A stretch of DNA of 64,000 nt from an uncultured Clostridia bacterium (GTDB taxonomy: Bacteria > Bacillota > Clostridia > Peptostreptococcales > Anaerovoracaceae), in the NCBI GenBank assembly GCA_944383465.1, contig CALWPQ010000021.1:62001-126000 (forward strand), in the 5' to 3' direction. Positions 7,466 to 17,248 of the stretch are shown in pieces. The position numbers and the translations under genes are program-made. The notes below the pieces were generated by a model. That model saw nothing but the letters and a program-made list of their open reading frames with translations, had not been told where the DNA came from and did not search any database. The stretch's first letter is position 1; every line of letters starts with the position of its first letter.

Positions 7466-10057
7466 ATGGACACAAGACAAAAAGGCCTTTTGTCGCAGAT
7501 CAAGCACCACGCGCTGGCATTTTTAATAAGCGTTAGAGACTATTTAAAGGAAAGCTTCAATATCTATATAAGAAATTACGGAGTAATTGGTGCAGCGGCA
7601 GTTTTGCTCGTCATCGCAAAGATTATTGTATTCTATGTACTTATGGGAACAAGCTCGCATTTTGTTTCTGTGTGCGTTATTACCTTGCTTTTTATATATC
7701 TGCTTTTTAAAGCTTTTAATAATAAATGGGTGCCGGCGACTATATTTTTTGTTCTTTCGGTTTTGATGTTCTGTGATGTTACATACAGCAGCTTCTTCAA
7801 CAGATATCTGTCTGTCGGAATGATCGGAGCGGCGGAAGTTGTGGGCGATATCGGTGAGAGTATAAAGGAAGTGCTGCGCCCGATAAATTTCTTTATGCTT
7901 GTGGATGCGGCATTCATAATATTTATGCTTGCTCTAAAAAAAAAATCGGGCGGCAGGAGCGGCAGAATAGACAGTGACAATGCGGCAGGCGCAGTTTTGG
8001 ATGGCGAAGATACAGAGGATAAAAATGCGAAGAAAGAAGCAGAAAAAGCGCATTCAAAAAAGAAAGCCAAAATCAATCTGAAAGCGATAGCATTTTTCGT
8101 AATAATGGTACTGTTTACGACAACAAATATTTTTAATTGGAGTTATATCACTTCACTTTCCAATCAGGAATTTTTTTCTTACCATATAAAAGACATAGTG
8201 TCCGGAGCGTTTGCCGGAGAAACGAGCGAAAATCTTGCGGCGTGGACGGACTCATACGAGCAGGAAAAAAACGGGCCGCTTTTCGGTGCTGCAAAGGATA
8301 AAAACCTCATTATGATACAAGTGGAATCAATGCAGGACTTTGTGATTGGACGCGAGTATGAGGGTCAGGAACTGACGCCGAATCTTAACGCTCTCATAGA
8401 AGGCAATGCGACATATTTTGATAACTTCTATCAGCAGGTAGGAAGTGGCAATACATCAGACGCGGAATTTGCGGCAAATAATTCACTGTACGGTACACTT
8501 GTCAGCTATACATACAAGCTCTTTAACCAAAATTATTTCCGTGGTCTTCCGGTACTGCTTGGGGAAATGGGGTACGATACGGCCGTATTTCACGCGCACG
8601 AGGACAGGAGCTTCTGGAGTCGTGAGAGTATGTATCCGTCAGAGGGATTTAACAGATATTACGGCGGACTTAAAGGCCGCGGCGGTGATTATGAAATGAC
8701 GGAATGGATGGGCTGGGGTCTTACCGATTCCGAGTTTTATCCGCAGACGGTGGAATATATGAAGGAACTTGCGGAGCCGTTTTACAGTTTCGTAATTTCG
8801 ATATCAAATCACCATCCTTATGAAATGCTCGACCACTACAAGTTTATAGAGCTTGCACCTGAGGATGAGGATACGATTGTCGGCAAATATTTGCAAAGTG
8901 CGGCGTACACCGATTATGCACTCGGAGTGTTCTTCGACGAGCTCAAAGAAGCCGGTCTTTACGACAACTCCATATTTGTGATATACGGAGATCATACAGG
9001 GCTTGCGCATTCCGATGAAATAGATGAAAGCATGGAGAGAATACTCGGAAAGCCTTATGACTATGAGGAAATGCTCAAGGTACCTCTCATAATCTATTCG
9101 CCTGACGAGAGCATAGAGCTTGGCGATACGATAATGACGGCGGGCGGCGAGACAGATATTATGCCTACTGTAGCCTATCTTATGGGAATTGAAGAACTCG
9201 ATACGATATACACAGGCCACAATCTTTACACGGTAAAAGAGGGTTTTGTGGCAGAGCAGACATATATGACAAAAGGCTCATTCTTTACAAATGATATTGC
9301 CTATGAGATGTCGCGCGACGGTGTGTTTGAAAATGGCAGAGCCTGGAAGATTCATACGGGGCAGGCTGTCGACGTATCATTATGCTATGATGGATACCTG
9401 CGCTCTGTGGACATTGTCAATACATCGGAATACGTGCTCAAGAGCGATGCGATAAGAATGATATTCAAGGACGGAGAAAGCATCGGCAATGTGGACAGCA
9501 TAAATATCTCTCGTATATACGCGGACGAGATAGTTTACGCAGGATATCCGGATTCTGAGCTTGTCGGTACAAATTCGGCCGAGGCGCTTGATTATTCCGT
9601 GTATGCCGGGAACAGAAGCATAAGGCTTGACGTTTACTGGAACGAAGATAGTCAGCCATATACGATAAACCAGAAGACAGGTGAAGTTGAAATGGAATAT
9701 GACGAAATTATAGAGTGGATGGAAAGTCATGCGAGCGTCGATCTTTATATGAATATGGAAAAGAGCGCTGATTTTATGATACAGTTCTGCGGAACGCTTT
9801 CACCTGCTACACGTGAGCGTATTATACTTGAAGTGCCGAATGCTGAGGAATATACGGGAAGATACGAGGCGATCCTCGATCTTAATTCGGCGGGGCTTTC
9901 ATATGAAAATGCGCTTGAATTTATAAAATCAAACAAGGTATGGGCGGTTGTAATGTCAAAAGAGGATTCTGAGGGGAGATTTGCGAAGCTTTTAGGAGGA
10001 GATGTGACAGTATACATCAACGATAAGGATGCAGGGATCATTACCAAGGTCAATTAA
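7466..10057 (+). CDS. LtaS-like membrane sulfatase (lipoteichoic acid synthase family)
   Basis: 863 residues. Hydrophobic segments between about 25 and 150, then a charged linker (about 170-205) and another helix near 205-225, precede an extracellular sulfatase domain. Seen: NLIMIQVESMQ (metal-binding Glu near 287), GNTSDAEF with the expected nucleophile Thr330, SNHHPY near 448 and YGDHTGL near 507. LtaS enzymes move glycerol-phosphate units from phosphatidylglycerol onto a glycolipid-anchored chain outside the membrane. A C-terminal region of about 250 residues beyond the sulfatase fold is unusual. Start set at ATG 7466 (GGAG at 7451-7454); the frame extends up to a TTG at 7400 that lies before the -10 and is rejected. 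The polymer made is not certain. Confidence 0.85.
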   Translation: MDTRQKGLLSQIKHHALAFLISVRDYLKESFNIYIRNYGVIGAAAVLLVIAKIIVFYVLMGTSSHFVSVCVITLLFIYLLFKAFNNKWVPATIFFVLSVLMFCDVTYSSFFNRYLSVGMIGAAEVVGDIGESIKEVLRPINFFMLVDAAFIIFMLALKKKSGGRSGRIDSDNAAGAVLDGEDTEDKNAKKEAEKAHSKKKAKINLKAIAFFVIMVLFTTTNIFNWSYITSLSNQEFFSYHIKDIVSGAFAGETSENLAAWTDSYEQEKNGPLFGAAKDKNLIMIQVESMQDFVIGREYEGQELTPNLNALIEGNATYFDNFYQQVGSGNTSDAEFAANNSLYGTLVSYTYKLFNQNYFRGLPVLLGEMGYDTAVFHAHEDRSFWSRESMYPSEGFNRYYGGLKGRGGDYEMTEWMGWGLTDSEFYPQTVEYMKELAEPFYSFVISISNHHPYEMLDHYKFIELAPEDEDTIVGKYLQSAAYTDYALGVFFDELKEAGLYDNSIFVIYGDHTGLAHSDEIDESMERILGKPYDYEEMLKVPLIIYSPDESIELGDTIMTAGGETDIMPTVAYLMGIEELDTIYTGHNLYTVKEGFVAEQTYMTKGSFFTNDIAYEMSRDGVFENGRAWKIHTGQAVDVSLCYDGYLRSVDIVNTSEYVLKSDAIRMIFKDGESIGNVDSINISRIYADEIVYAGYPDSELVGTNSAEALDYSVYAGNRSIRLDVYWNEDSQPYTINQKTGEVEMEYDEIIEWMESHASVDLYMNMEKSADFMIQFCGTLSPATRERIILEVPNAEEYTGRYEAILDLNSAGLSYENALEFIKSNKVWAVVMSKEDSEGRFAKLLGGDVTVYINDKDAGIITKVN

Positions 10058-12044
10058 AAAAATATATAAATTTCTCATAATATTGCTGATAATTTTGCTG
10101 ATGATAGAAAATCCGGCCGGAAATGCGTTTGTAACCGCGCTTACGAGCCAGGAATTTGTGCTTGCGCATCTCAAAGATGCGGCGGATTATTTTTTCGCGG
10201 AGCAGGAGGAGATTAACTTTAGACTGGCGACAGGTACATATGAAGAGCAGAAGGATGGTCCGCTTTTTGGCGCGGCAAAAGGACGAAATCTCATTGTTGT
10301 TCAGCTTGAATCTGTTCAGGGCATTGCGGTGGAAAACGACTATTACGGTCAGGAGATAACGCCGTTTATTCACAGCCTTATTGCGGATCCGGGCACGATT
10401 TATTTCGATAACTTTTATCACGAAATAGGCGCGGGAAATACATCGGACGCCGAGTTTGCTGTTAACAATTCCCTTATCGGCAGCATCGAGAGCTATACCT
10501 ACCAGCTCTACGAAGACAATTATTTTAAAGGGCTGCCTTGGATACTGAAAGAACAGGGCTACAGCACGAATGTATTTCATGGGTATAAAAAAAGCTTCTG
10601 GAATAGGGAAAACATATACCCAGCACTCGGGTTTGATAGATTTTACGGCGGCGACGATTATGTCAGCGACAATATAGATGGCATAGGCGCGGGAAATATC
10701 GTAGGCATAAGCGACAGTGCGTTTTATGAGCAGGTTGTTTCTTATATGACGGAGCTGTCTCAGCCGTTTTACGGATTTTTGATAACGCTTTCAAGCCATA
10801 ATCCTTTCGGACTTCCGGAATATTTGCAGGAAATAGAGCTTGAGCCACAGGATGAAAATATAGTCGGGCGCTATATACAGTCAGTGAATTACGCGGACAG
10901 ATGCCTTTCTGAGTTTTTTGACGAGCTTAAAGAAGCTGGACTTTACGATAACTCGTTGATTTTAATATACGGCGATCATTTCGGACTGGCGCGCGCCGAT
11001 GAAGCGGTGCGCTCGGTGGTTTCGGAATGGCTCGGGCGCGATTATACGTACGACGATCTGCTGAGAGTACCGTTTATTATTCATATGCCCGGCACTGATA
11101 TTAACGAGACTGTCAGCATATCTGGAGGACAGATTGATGTGCTGCCTACTGTCTCATATTTGCTCGGTATTGAAGAGCTCGATACGCTTTATCTCGGTCA
11201 GAATCTGCTGACTGCGGAAAGCGGCTTTGCGCCTTTTCAGATGCATATGATTAAAGGCTCGTTTATAAAGGACGATGTAGTGTTTGAAATGTCGCGCGAC
11301 GGTGTTTCTGAAAATTCTACCGTTTATAACAGACGCACAGGAGAGAAGCTTGAAGCTGCGGACTATTATGACGAGTATTTAAGAGCCAAAGAAATGATAG
11401 AGCTATCGGCGTTTTATTTGGAAAATGATGTTTTAGGACTGGCGATACGCGACGGCAAGACGGCAGCGCAGATAAACGAGGCGATATTCGGAAGCGGCAG
11501 CGTCGCGAAAAAGCTTGAAGGATTTTATCTTAGTGCTGCTGATGATGACGGTATCGACGAGGTATATGCTTTTATAAATGAAAGAATTGCAGATGACGAT
11601 GATTATTATGCGGCGCTGTGCGCAGATGACATACTTACAGTGCTGAATTATATAGAAGAAAAATTTTCGGGAAAGAGCGGCAAGAAAGGAACGATTCTTT
11701 CGGTTGATGAGAGTGTGAACGAAGAATTTCTGCGTTTTCGCCAGCACGTGTATCCTGTGACGGATATTGCGGGTGAGATGACGAAGATAGAGTATGCGGG
11801 ATATGATAACGTAATAATACGCCCGAGCCTTGATAATCTGTCGCCGGCACAGCTTTATGAATTCGTGAGCGTAAATAAGCCTGCGGGAGTGCTGCTCGAC
11901 AACAGCGCTTTATGTGTCTACGGCAGCGTGCTCAGTGCAATGGACTGCGTTAAGTATGCGGATGCTATGAGCGCAGAATCAGGTGAAACTAAAAGCGCGC
12001 TTGCCGGAGTAAAGTTGCCGTGGACAGACGGTATAGTGAATTAA
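10029..12044 (+). CDS. Second LtaS-like sulfatase, N-terminally short paralogue
   Basis: 671 residues, clearly homologous to the preceding protein from its residue ~205 onward: a basic start (SIKKIYKF), one membrane helix (about 12-27), then the sulfatase domain with VVQLESVQG, GNTSDAEF (nucleophile Thr138), SSHNPF and YGDHFGL. The multi-helix N-terminal half is missing. Its ATG lies 29 nt inside the upstream gene in another frame, with only AAGG directly against the ATG, so translation is probably coupled to the upstream stop. Catalytic residues look intact. The C-terminal extension differs from that of the first copy but shares a late motif (near 590-640). Probably a product of tandem duplication with loss of the first half. 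Confidence 0.82.
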   Translation: MQGSLPRSIKKIYKFLIILLIILLMIENPAGNAFVTALTSQEFVLAHLKDAADYFFAEQEEINFRLATGTYEEQKDGPLFGAAKGRNLIVVQLESVQGIAVENDYYGQEITPFIHSLIADPGTIYFDNFYHEIGAGNTSDAEFAVNNSLIGSIESYTYQLYEDNYFKGLPWILKEQGYSTNVFHGYKKSFWNRENIYPALGFDRFYGGDDYVSDNIDGIGAGNIVGISDSAFYEQVVSYMTELSQPFYGFLITLSSHNPFGLPEYLQEIELEPQDENIVGRYIQSVNYADRCLSEFFDELKEAGLYDNSLILIYGDHFGLARADEAVRSVVSEWLGRDYTYDDLLRVPFIIHMPGTDINETVSISGGQIDVLPTVSYLLGIEELDTLYLGQNLLTAESGFAPFQMHMIKGSFIKDDVVFEMSRDGVSENSTVYNRRTGEKLEAADYYDEYLRAKEMIELSAFYLENDVLGLAIRDGKTAAQINEAIFGSGSVAKKLEGFYLSAADDDGIDEVYAFINERIADDDDYYAALCADDILTVLNYIEEKFSGKSGKKGTILSVDESVNEEFLRFRQHVYPVTDIAGEMTKIEYAGYDNVIIRPSLDNLSPAQLYEFVSVNKPAGVLLDNSALCVYGSVLSAMDCVKYADAMSAESGETKSALAGVKLPWTDGIVN

Positions 12045-12080
12045 AAGAGTTTAATGAAAGTTATTTGAAAGCAGTATTTT

Positions 12081-12153
12081 AAAAGCAGCATTTTAGTGAA
12101 AATTCGGTTTTAATTTTTACACACTTATAAAATGCTGCTTTTTGTTTTTTTTT
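12081..12153 (+). terminator. Strong terminator after the sulfatase pair
   Basis: A 15-bp perfect stem (AAAAGCAGCATTTTA at 12081-12095 with its complement at 12128-12142) closes a 32-nt loop and runs into a T-rich tract to about 12153. The rest of the gap to rmuC (12154-12333) is AT-rich. It holds a TATAAT at 12252-12257 with no well-spaced -35 that I can defend. Confidence 0.85.
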
Positions 12154-12333
12154 GAAAGGATGAATAGGATAGAGCAAATTTTTGATTAAATGAAGAAACA
12201 GCAACTTTACATGCAAAACTGTTTATTGCAGCAGAATTTTGTGGTATTATATATAATGAATAAACAGAAAACAGATAGATATATGAGCTTGAATTCATAG
12301 TGAAAATATGGAGAATAACGACGGGAGAACGAT

Positions 12334-13680
12334 ATGAACAGTATTACATACGTTATATATGGCGGGCTTTTTTTTATAGTGATACTTCTTGTGGTGATGC
12401 TCGTGATGACAGCGGCAATAAAGAAAAAGGGACAGAATGAAAGTACGCAGCAGATTTCTATAGTGAGAGATGAATATATGCGTCTTTTTGCAGAAACAGA
12501 AAAGGATATGCGCGAGATGAAACAGGACATTACCAATGAAATAAAGAGTTCTCGCGTTGAAATGAGTCAGAATATAAAAATGAGCATGGGAACGCTCGGC
12601 GATTTACTTGCAGGCGGCCAGAAAGCATCTTACGAAAATCAGGACAAACGCCTTGCGGAACTCAAAATGCAGCTTTCTAATATGAATATGGAAAATGAGC
12701 AGAAGCTCGAAAATATAAGAAAGACTATGGAAAGCAGGATTGCGGCGCTGACGGAAGACAACAATAAGCAGCTTGAGCAGATGCGTATGACAGTGGATGA
12801 AAAGCTGCAGAAGACTCTCGAGGATAGAATAAGCAAGTCTTTCAACCTTGTATCGGAAAGGCTGGAGCAGGTGTATAAAGGTCTTGGTGAAATGCAGACG
12901 CTTGCATCGGGTGTCGGCGACCTTAAAAAAGTGCTTTCAAATGTAAAAACGCGCGGAATTCTCGGAGAAATACAGCTTGCGGCCATTCTTGAGCAAATAT
13001 TAACGCCCGACCAATACGACGAAAATGTGGCGACGAAGAAAGGCAGTACCGAGCGCGTAGAATTTGCAGTAAGACTTCCGGGCGATGATGAGGGAGGTAT
13101 TGTTTATCTTCCTATTGATGCTAAATTTCCTGCGGATAGCTACAGCAAGCTTCTTGACGCTTACGATACGGGAGACCGTGAAGCTGTCAGGGCAGCGGAA
13201 AAGGTGCTCATACAGACTATAAAAGCAGAGGCGAAAGATATACGTGATAAATACATATATCCGCCGGACACGACGGATTTTGCCATTATGTTCCTGCCTG
13301 TAGAGGGGCTTTATGCGGAAGTTATACGACTCGGTATGGTGGAAACTTTGCAGCGCGACTACCGTGTAAATATCGCAGGTCCGACGACGATGGCGGCACT
13401 CCTTAACAGTTTGCAGATGGGCTTTAAAACGCTTGCTATACAGAAGCATTCGAGTGAGGTATGGCAGGTGTTAGGTGCAGTGAAGACAGAGTTTGATAAA
13501 TTTGGAAGCGTGCTTGCCAAGACGCAGGAACGGATAAATCAGGCTAATAAAGAGCTCGATACGCTCATTGGAACGAGAACGAATGTCATACGGAGAACTC
13601 TCAGAAATGTACAGAGACTGCCTGAAGCGGAGAGCCGGGCGGTACTTGAAATTTCAGCTGCCGATGCGGACAGCGAATAA
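12334..13680 (+). CDS. rmuC: DNA recombination protein RmuC
   Basis: 448 residues. An N-terminal membrane helix (about 9-28) is followed by a long coiled coil (about 45-190, rich in E, K, Q and M) and the RmuC nuclease-like domain (about 200-420). Typical RmuC motifs are present: VKTRGILGEIQLAAILEQIL, the PIDAKFP sequence near 256, DFAIMFLPVEGLYAEV near 315 and GPTTMAALLNSLQMGF near 349. RmuC limits recombination between inverted repeats; its biochemical activity is poorly defined. A GGGAG SD lies upstream. Followed closely by a metallophosphoesterase gene. Confidence 0.92.
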   Translation: MNSITYVIYGGLFFIVILLVVMLVMTAAIKKKGQNESTQQISIVRDEYMRLFAETEKDMREMKQDITNEIKSSRVEMSQNIKMSMGTLGDLLAGGQKASYENQDKRLAELKMQLSNMNMENEQKLENIRKTMESRIAALTEDNNKQLEQMRMTVDEKLQKTLEDRISKSFNLVSERLEQVYKGLGEMQTLASGVGDLKKVLSNVKTRGILGEIQLAAILEQILTPDQYDENVATKKGSTERVEFAVRLPGDDEGGIVYLPIDAKFPADSYSKLLDAYDTGDREAVRAAEKVLIQTIKAEAKDIRDKYIYPPDTTDFAIMFLPVEGLYAEVIRLGMVETLQRDYRVNIAGPTTMAALLNSLQMGFKTLAIQKHSSEVWQVLGAVKTEFDKFGSVLAKTQERINQANKELDTLIGTRTNVIRRTLRNVQRLPEAESRAVLEISAADADSE

Positions 13681-13766
13681 TAGCAAGGCTCGGAAAGCAG
13701 AAAGAGACAGAGGGGTGCGTGACGGAGCACAGGCAAAGAAAAGATAAGGACAGGAGTAACAAATTT

Positions 13767-14477
13767 ATGGCTATATATGCTATCGCCGATCTGCATCTCG
13801 GTTTTGACAAAAGAGTGGAAAAGCCGATGGATATTTACGGCGAAAGATGGATAAATCATACCGAAAGAATAAAGGAGGATTGGGAAAAGTGCGTAAAGGC
13901 GGGCGATACAGTCATAATTGCGGGTGATATATCGTGGGCGCTTAAACTGGATGAAGCGCTTATAGATCTTGCATGGATAGATAGTCTTCCCGGCAAAAAG
14001 GTATTGATAAAAGGCAATCATGAGCTCTGGTGGAACGGTATAAACAAGCTGAATAAGATGTATGATGACATATTTTTTCTGCAGAATACATTTTATGAGG
14101 TGAACGATGAGACGGGGCGTACTGCTATCTGCGGCAGCCGCGGCTGGATATGCCCGGGAACGGATGGGTTTTCGGAGGATGACAGGAAAATATATAATAG
14201 AGAGTGTTTGAGGCTCGAGCTTTCACTTGCGGCAGCAAGGGACGCGGGCTTTGAGAACGGCATCATCGCCGCGCTTCACTTTCCGCCAACGAATGAAAAT
14301 CACAATCTTTCAGGTTTTACAGAACTGTTTGAAAAATACGGAGTAAAACAGGTAGTATACGGACATCTTCACGGTAAAGAAATATGGAAAAGAGGGTTTC
14401 AAGGAATCCTTAACGGAGTAAAATATTCGCTGGTAGCACAGGACTATACAGATGCCAAGCTGATTCGTTTAAAATAA
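13767..14477 (+). CDS. Calcineurin-like metallophosphoesterase
   Basis: 236 residues from ATG 13767, which has AGGAG at 13752-13756; an in-frame ATG at 13719 would add 16 residues without an SD. Metal-binding motifs are complete: ADLHLG (near 6), AGDISWALKLDEA, KGNHELWW, ALHFPPTNE and YGHLHGK. This matches the UPF/YkuE-like clostridial family annotated only as metallophosphoesterase. The substrate is unknown. It lies 86 nt after rmuC and 67 nt before the DeoB gene. Confidence 0.82.
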   Translation: MAIYAIADLHLGFDKRVEKPMDIYGERWINHTERIKEDWEKCVKAGDTVIIAGDISWALKLDEALIDLAWIDSLPGKKVLIKGNHELWWNGINKLNKMYDDIFFLQNTFYEVNDETGRTAICGSRGWICPGTDGFSEDDRKIYNRECLRLELSLAAARDAGFENGIIAALHFPPTNENHNLSGFTELFEKYGVKQVVYGHLHGKEIWKRGFQGILNGVKYSLVAQDYTDAKLIRLK

Positions 14478-14544
14478 AGCTTAAGATATATGAAAACCGG
14501 TAAAAATGCGCTATGGCGCTGGAAAATATGAGGTCAATAATAGA

Positions 14545-15846
14545 ATGGTTGACAATAATAAAAATTATGAAAACGGAATTTTATCAGTAAAAGGAACAAA
14601 GAAAACGGAAATTGCGGAAAAAGAGCGGTCGGTAAAGCGCGTAATTCTCATCGTAGCTGACAGTCTCGGCGTGGGAGCGCTTCCAGATGCAGAAAAATAC
14701 GGAGACGAAGGGGCGGATACGCTCGGCCACATTATGAGAGCAGTACCGCACATGAAAATACCGAATCTCACTAAATTAGGACTGCTCGATATTAGCAGTG
14801 CCGGCACAGATGGAGCGTTTGCAAGCCCAAGTGCAAAGATGGGCGCATCTCCGAGAAGGTCCCTCGTCTGCAAGCTTGCGGAAAAATCAAAGGGCAAGGA
14901 TACGATTACGGGACACTGGGAAATTGCCGGACTCTATACAGAGGTACCGTTTAAGACATATCCTGATGGCTTTCCGCAGTATTTTATAAAAAGCTTTGAA
15001 AAAGCTATTGGAACGGAAGTGCTTGGAAATTATCCTGCGTCGGGAACGGAAATAATCGAAAAGCTCGGGGACGAGCATGAAGCGACGGGAAAGCCGATAG
15101 TATATACATCTGCCGACAGCGTGTTTCAGATAGCGGCAAATACGGAGGTAATTCCGCTTGCGCGTCTCTACGAAATATGTAAAACAGCAAGAGAAATGCT
15201 TACGGGTGATATTGCCTGCGGACGTGTGATCGCAAGACCTTATATAAAAAAAGACGGGAGACGCATACGCACAGCGGAGCGAAAGGATTATGCCGTGTCG
15301 CCGCCGGCTGAGACGATGCTTGATATCATATCCGAGGATGGAATGACTGTATATGCTATCGGTAAAATAAGCGACATATTTAACGGAAAAGGCATTACGG
15401 CATCGGTGCATACGGAGGATAATGCTGACGGCATAGATAAGACGATTGCAGCGATAAAAGAAGATACGAGCGGGCTAATCTTTACAAATCTCGTAGACTT
15501 CGATTCAAAATACGGACACAGAAGAGATGTTTTAGGATACGCGCGCGCTATAGAAGAATTTGACGCGCGAATTCCGGCGATTATAAGCGCGATGAAAGAG
15601 GATGATGTGCTTATGATATGCGCGGATCACGGCAACGATCCCGTCCACAGCGGCTGGGATCACACGCGCGAATACATACCGCTGATAGTATATAGTAAAA
15701 TGATGGAAAATGGTGGTTTTGGCGCGGGAATTACTCTTGAAGAAAGAAAGTCGTTTGCCGATATAGGCGCGACAATATGCGATATGCTGGGAACAGAAAA
15801 GTGCACTGCAACCGGTAGGAGCTTTTGGGAGGTGTTTTGCCTATGA
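14545..15846 (+). CDS. deoB: Phosphopentomutase DeoB
   Basis: About 433 residues if started at ATG 14545 (GAGGT at 14530-14534, 10 nt away); ATG 14506 in the same frame is possible with no SD. The enzyme interconverts (deoxy)ribose 1- and 5-phosphate. Alkaline-phosphatase-superfamily metal motifs are clear: VADSLGVGALPDA, GADTLGH and the late ADHGNDPVHSGWDHTREYIP. The usual DeoB starts at the VKRVILIVADS segment, so this protein carries about 30-43 extra N-terminal residues with no start codon nearer the domain. It overlaps pdp by 4 nt and feeds the same nucleoside salvage pathway. Confidence 0.92.
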   Translation: MVDNNKNYENGILSVKGTKKTEIAEKERSVKRVILIVADSLGVGALPDAEKYGDEGADTLGHIMRAVPHMKIPNLTKLGLLDISSAGTDGAFASPSAKMGASPRRSLVCKLAEKSKGKDTITGHWEIAGLYTEVPFKTYPDGFPQYFIKSFEKAIGTEVLGNYPASGTEIIEKLGDEHEATGKPIVYTSADSVFQIAANTEVIPLARLYEICKTAREMLTGDIACGRVIARPYIKKDGRRIRTAERKDYAVSPPAETMLDIISEDGMTVYAIGKISDIFNGKGITASVHTEDNADGIDKTIAAIKEDTSGLIFTNLVDFDSKYGHRRDVLGYARAIEEFDARIPAIISAMKEDDVLMICADHGNDPVHSGWDHTREYIPLIVYSKMMENGGFGAGITLEERKSFADIGATICDMLGTEKCTATGRSFWEVFCL

Positions 15847-17222
15847 ATGCAAGTGAATATATGAATATGAATGCCATAATAGCCAAAAAGCGCGATGGAC
15901 TGCGGCTGACAAAAAAGGAAATCGAGTTTTTCATAAAGGGGTATACAGCGGACGAGATTCCGGATTATCAGGCTTCCGCGCTTTTGATGGCGATGTATTT
16001 AAATGGACTTAGTGATGATGAGATATTTGAGCTTACGGATGCAATGAAAAATTCCGGCGACATTGTGGATTTATCCGCAATAAACGGGATCAAGGTCGAT
16101 AAGCATTCAACGGGCGGTGTGGGAGATAAAACGACGCTTGTCATAGCTCCGATAGTTGCTTCCTTTGGGGTGCCGATAGCCAAGATGAGCGGCCGCGGTC
16201 TTGGTTTTACTGGCGGCACTGTAGATAAGATGGAATCCATACCGGGAATGAGAACGGACCTGTCAGCCGAGGAATTTATAAAGCAGGTAAATGATATTGG
16301 TATGGCGGTGATAGGACAGACAGCGGAGGTGGCTCCCGCAGACAAGAAACTTTACGCACTGCGCGATGTGACGGGAACAGTAGGAAGCAGCGGTCTTATA
16401 ACTTCGAGCATTATGAGTAAAAAGCTGGCTTCGGGAAGCGACGCGATAGTGCTCGACGTAAAATGCGGAGACGGGGCTTTTATGAAAACTAAAGAAGAAG
16501 CGGCAGCACTGGGGCAGATGATGGTGAACATCGGACGGAAATTCGGCAAAAAGATGGTCGCGGTAATTTCTGATATGAATCAGCCGCTGGGAAACGCTGT
16601 CGGCAACAGCATTGAGGTAAAAGAAGCAATAGAAACACTTAAAGGAAACGGACCTTCTGATTTGACCGAACTTTCACTTACTATTGCAGGAATTATGATA
16701 TATCTCGGCGAAAAAGCAGATAGTCCAGTGGATGGAAGAAAAATGGCGGAAAATGCGATAAAGGACGGCAGCGCGCTGGCAAAATTCGCAGAATTTGTGG
16801 CGGCGCAAGGTGGAAATCCAAGTGTCATAAATGATATGAGCATTTTTAAGCCGGCAAAATACCGTATCGGTATTACAAGCAGGACAGAAGGATACATAGC
16901 GGATCTGCCCGCAAAGAATATAGGACTTGCCTCGCAGCATGCAGGAGCGGGCAGACTTACAAAAGAGGACGAAATTGATATGACGGCAGGTGTATATCTA
17001 TATAAGAAAACGGGAGACTTTGTGCAGAAAGGGGCTTTGCTTGCGGAAGTATTTTCAAATGATAAGCGCAGAGCAGAAGCAGCAGCGGAGGAAATATCAG
17101 AAGTCTACGGCAGCAATATCTGCGGTATTGCAGAAAACGCTGATTTGTCCGAAGAAAAAGAATCAATGGGCGCCCTCAAAGAAAATAAAAGCAGTATTAT
17201 AAAGGCAGTAATTGGATTATAG
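15843..17222 (+). CDS. pdp: Pyrimidine-nucleoside (thymidine) phosphorylase
   Basis: 459 residues from ATG 15843, preceded by GGGAGGTG at 15827-15834 and overlapping the deoB stop (ATGA). The thymidine/pyrimidine phosphorylase signature K87-HSTGGVGDKTTL, SGRGLGFTGGT and the C-terminal ASQHAGAGR-containing domain are present. It splits uridine or thymidine with phosphate to base plus (deoxy)ribose 1-phosphate, which DeoB next converts. Length and motifs fit Pdp of Firmicutes rather than the shorter proteobacterial DeoA, though the two grade into each other. Confidence 0.92.
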   Translation: MNASEYMNMNAIIAKKRDGLRLTKKEIEFFIKGYTADEIPDYQASALLMAMYLNGLSDDEIFELTDAMKNSGDIVDLSAINGIKVDKHSTGGVGDKTTLVIAPIVASFGVPIAKMSGRGLGFTGGTVDKMESIPGMRTDLSAEEFIKQVNDIGMAVIGQTAEVAPADKKLYALRDVTGTVGSSGLITSSIMSKKLASGSDAIVLDVKCGDGAFMKTKEEAAALGQMMVNIGRKFGKKMVAVISDMNQPLGNAVGNSIEVKEAIETLKGNGPSDLTELSLTIAGIMIYLGEKADSPVDGRKMAENAIKDGSALAKFAEFVAAQGGNPSVINDMSIFKPAKYRIGITSRTEGYIADLPAKNIGLASQHAGAGRLTKEDEIDMTAGVYLYKKTGDFVQKGALLAEVFSNDKRRAEAAAEEISEVYGSNICGIAENADLSEEKESMGALKENKSSIIKAVIGL

Positions 17223-17248
17223 CTCTTTGATAAAACAGGAGAAGTTTT

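Noticed and set aside
10029..10057. Possible sequencing frameshift joining the two sulfatase genes
   Set aside because: The second protein resumes at a point equivalent to residue ~205 of the first, so the two are paralogues in tandem and not halves of one gene.
12226..12257. Sigma-A promoter of rmuC
   Set aside because: A perfect TATAAT exists at 12252, but TTGCAG upstream is 20 bp away; spacing too long to claim.
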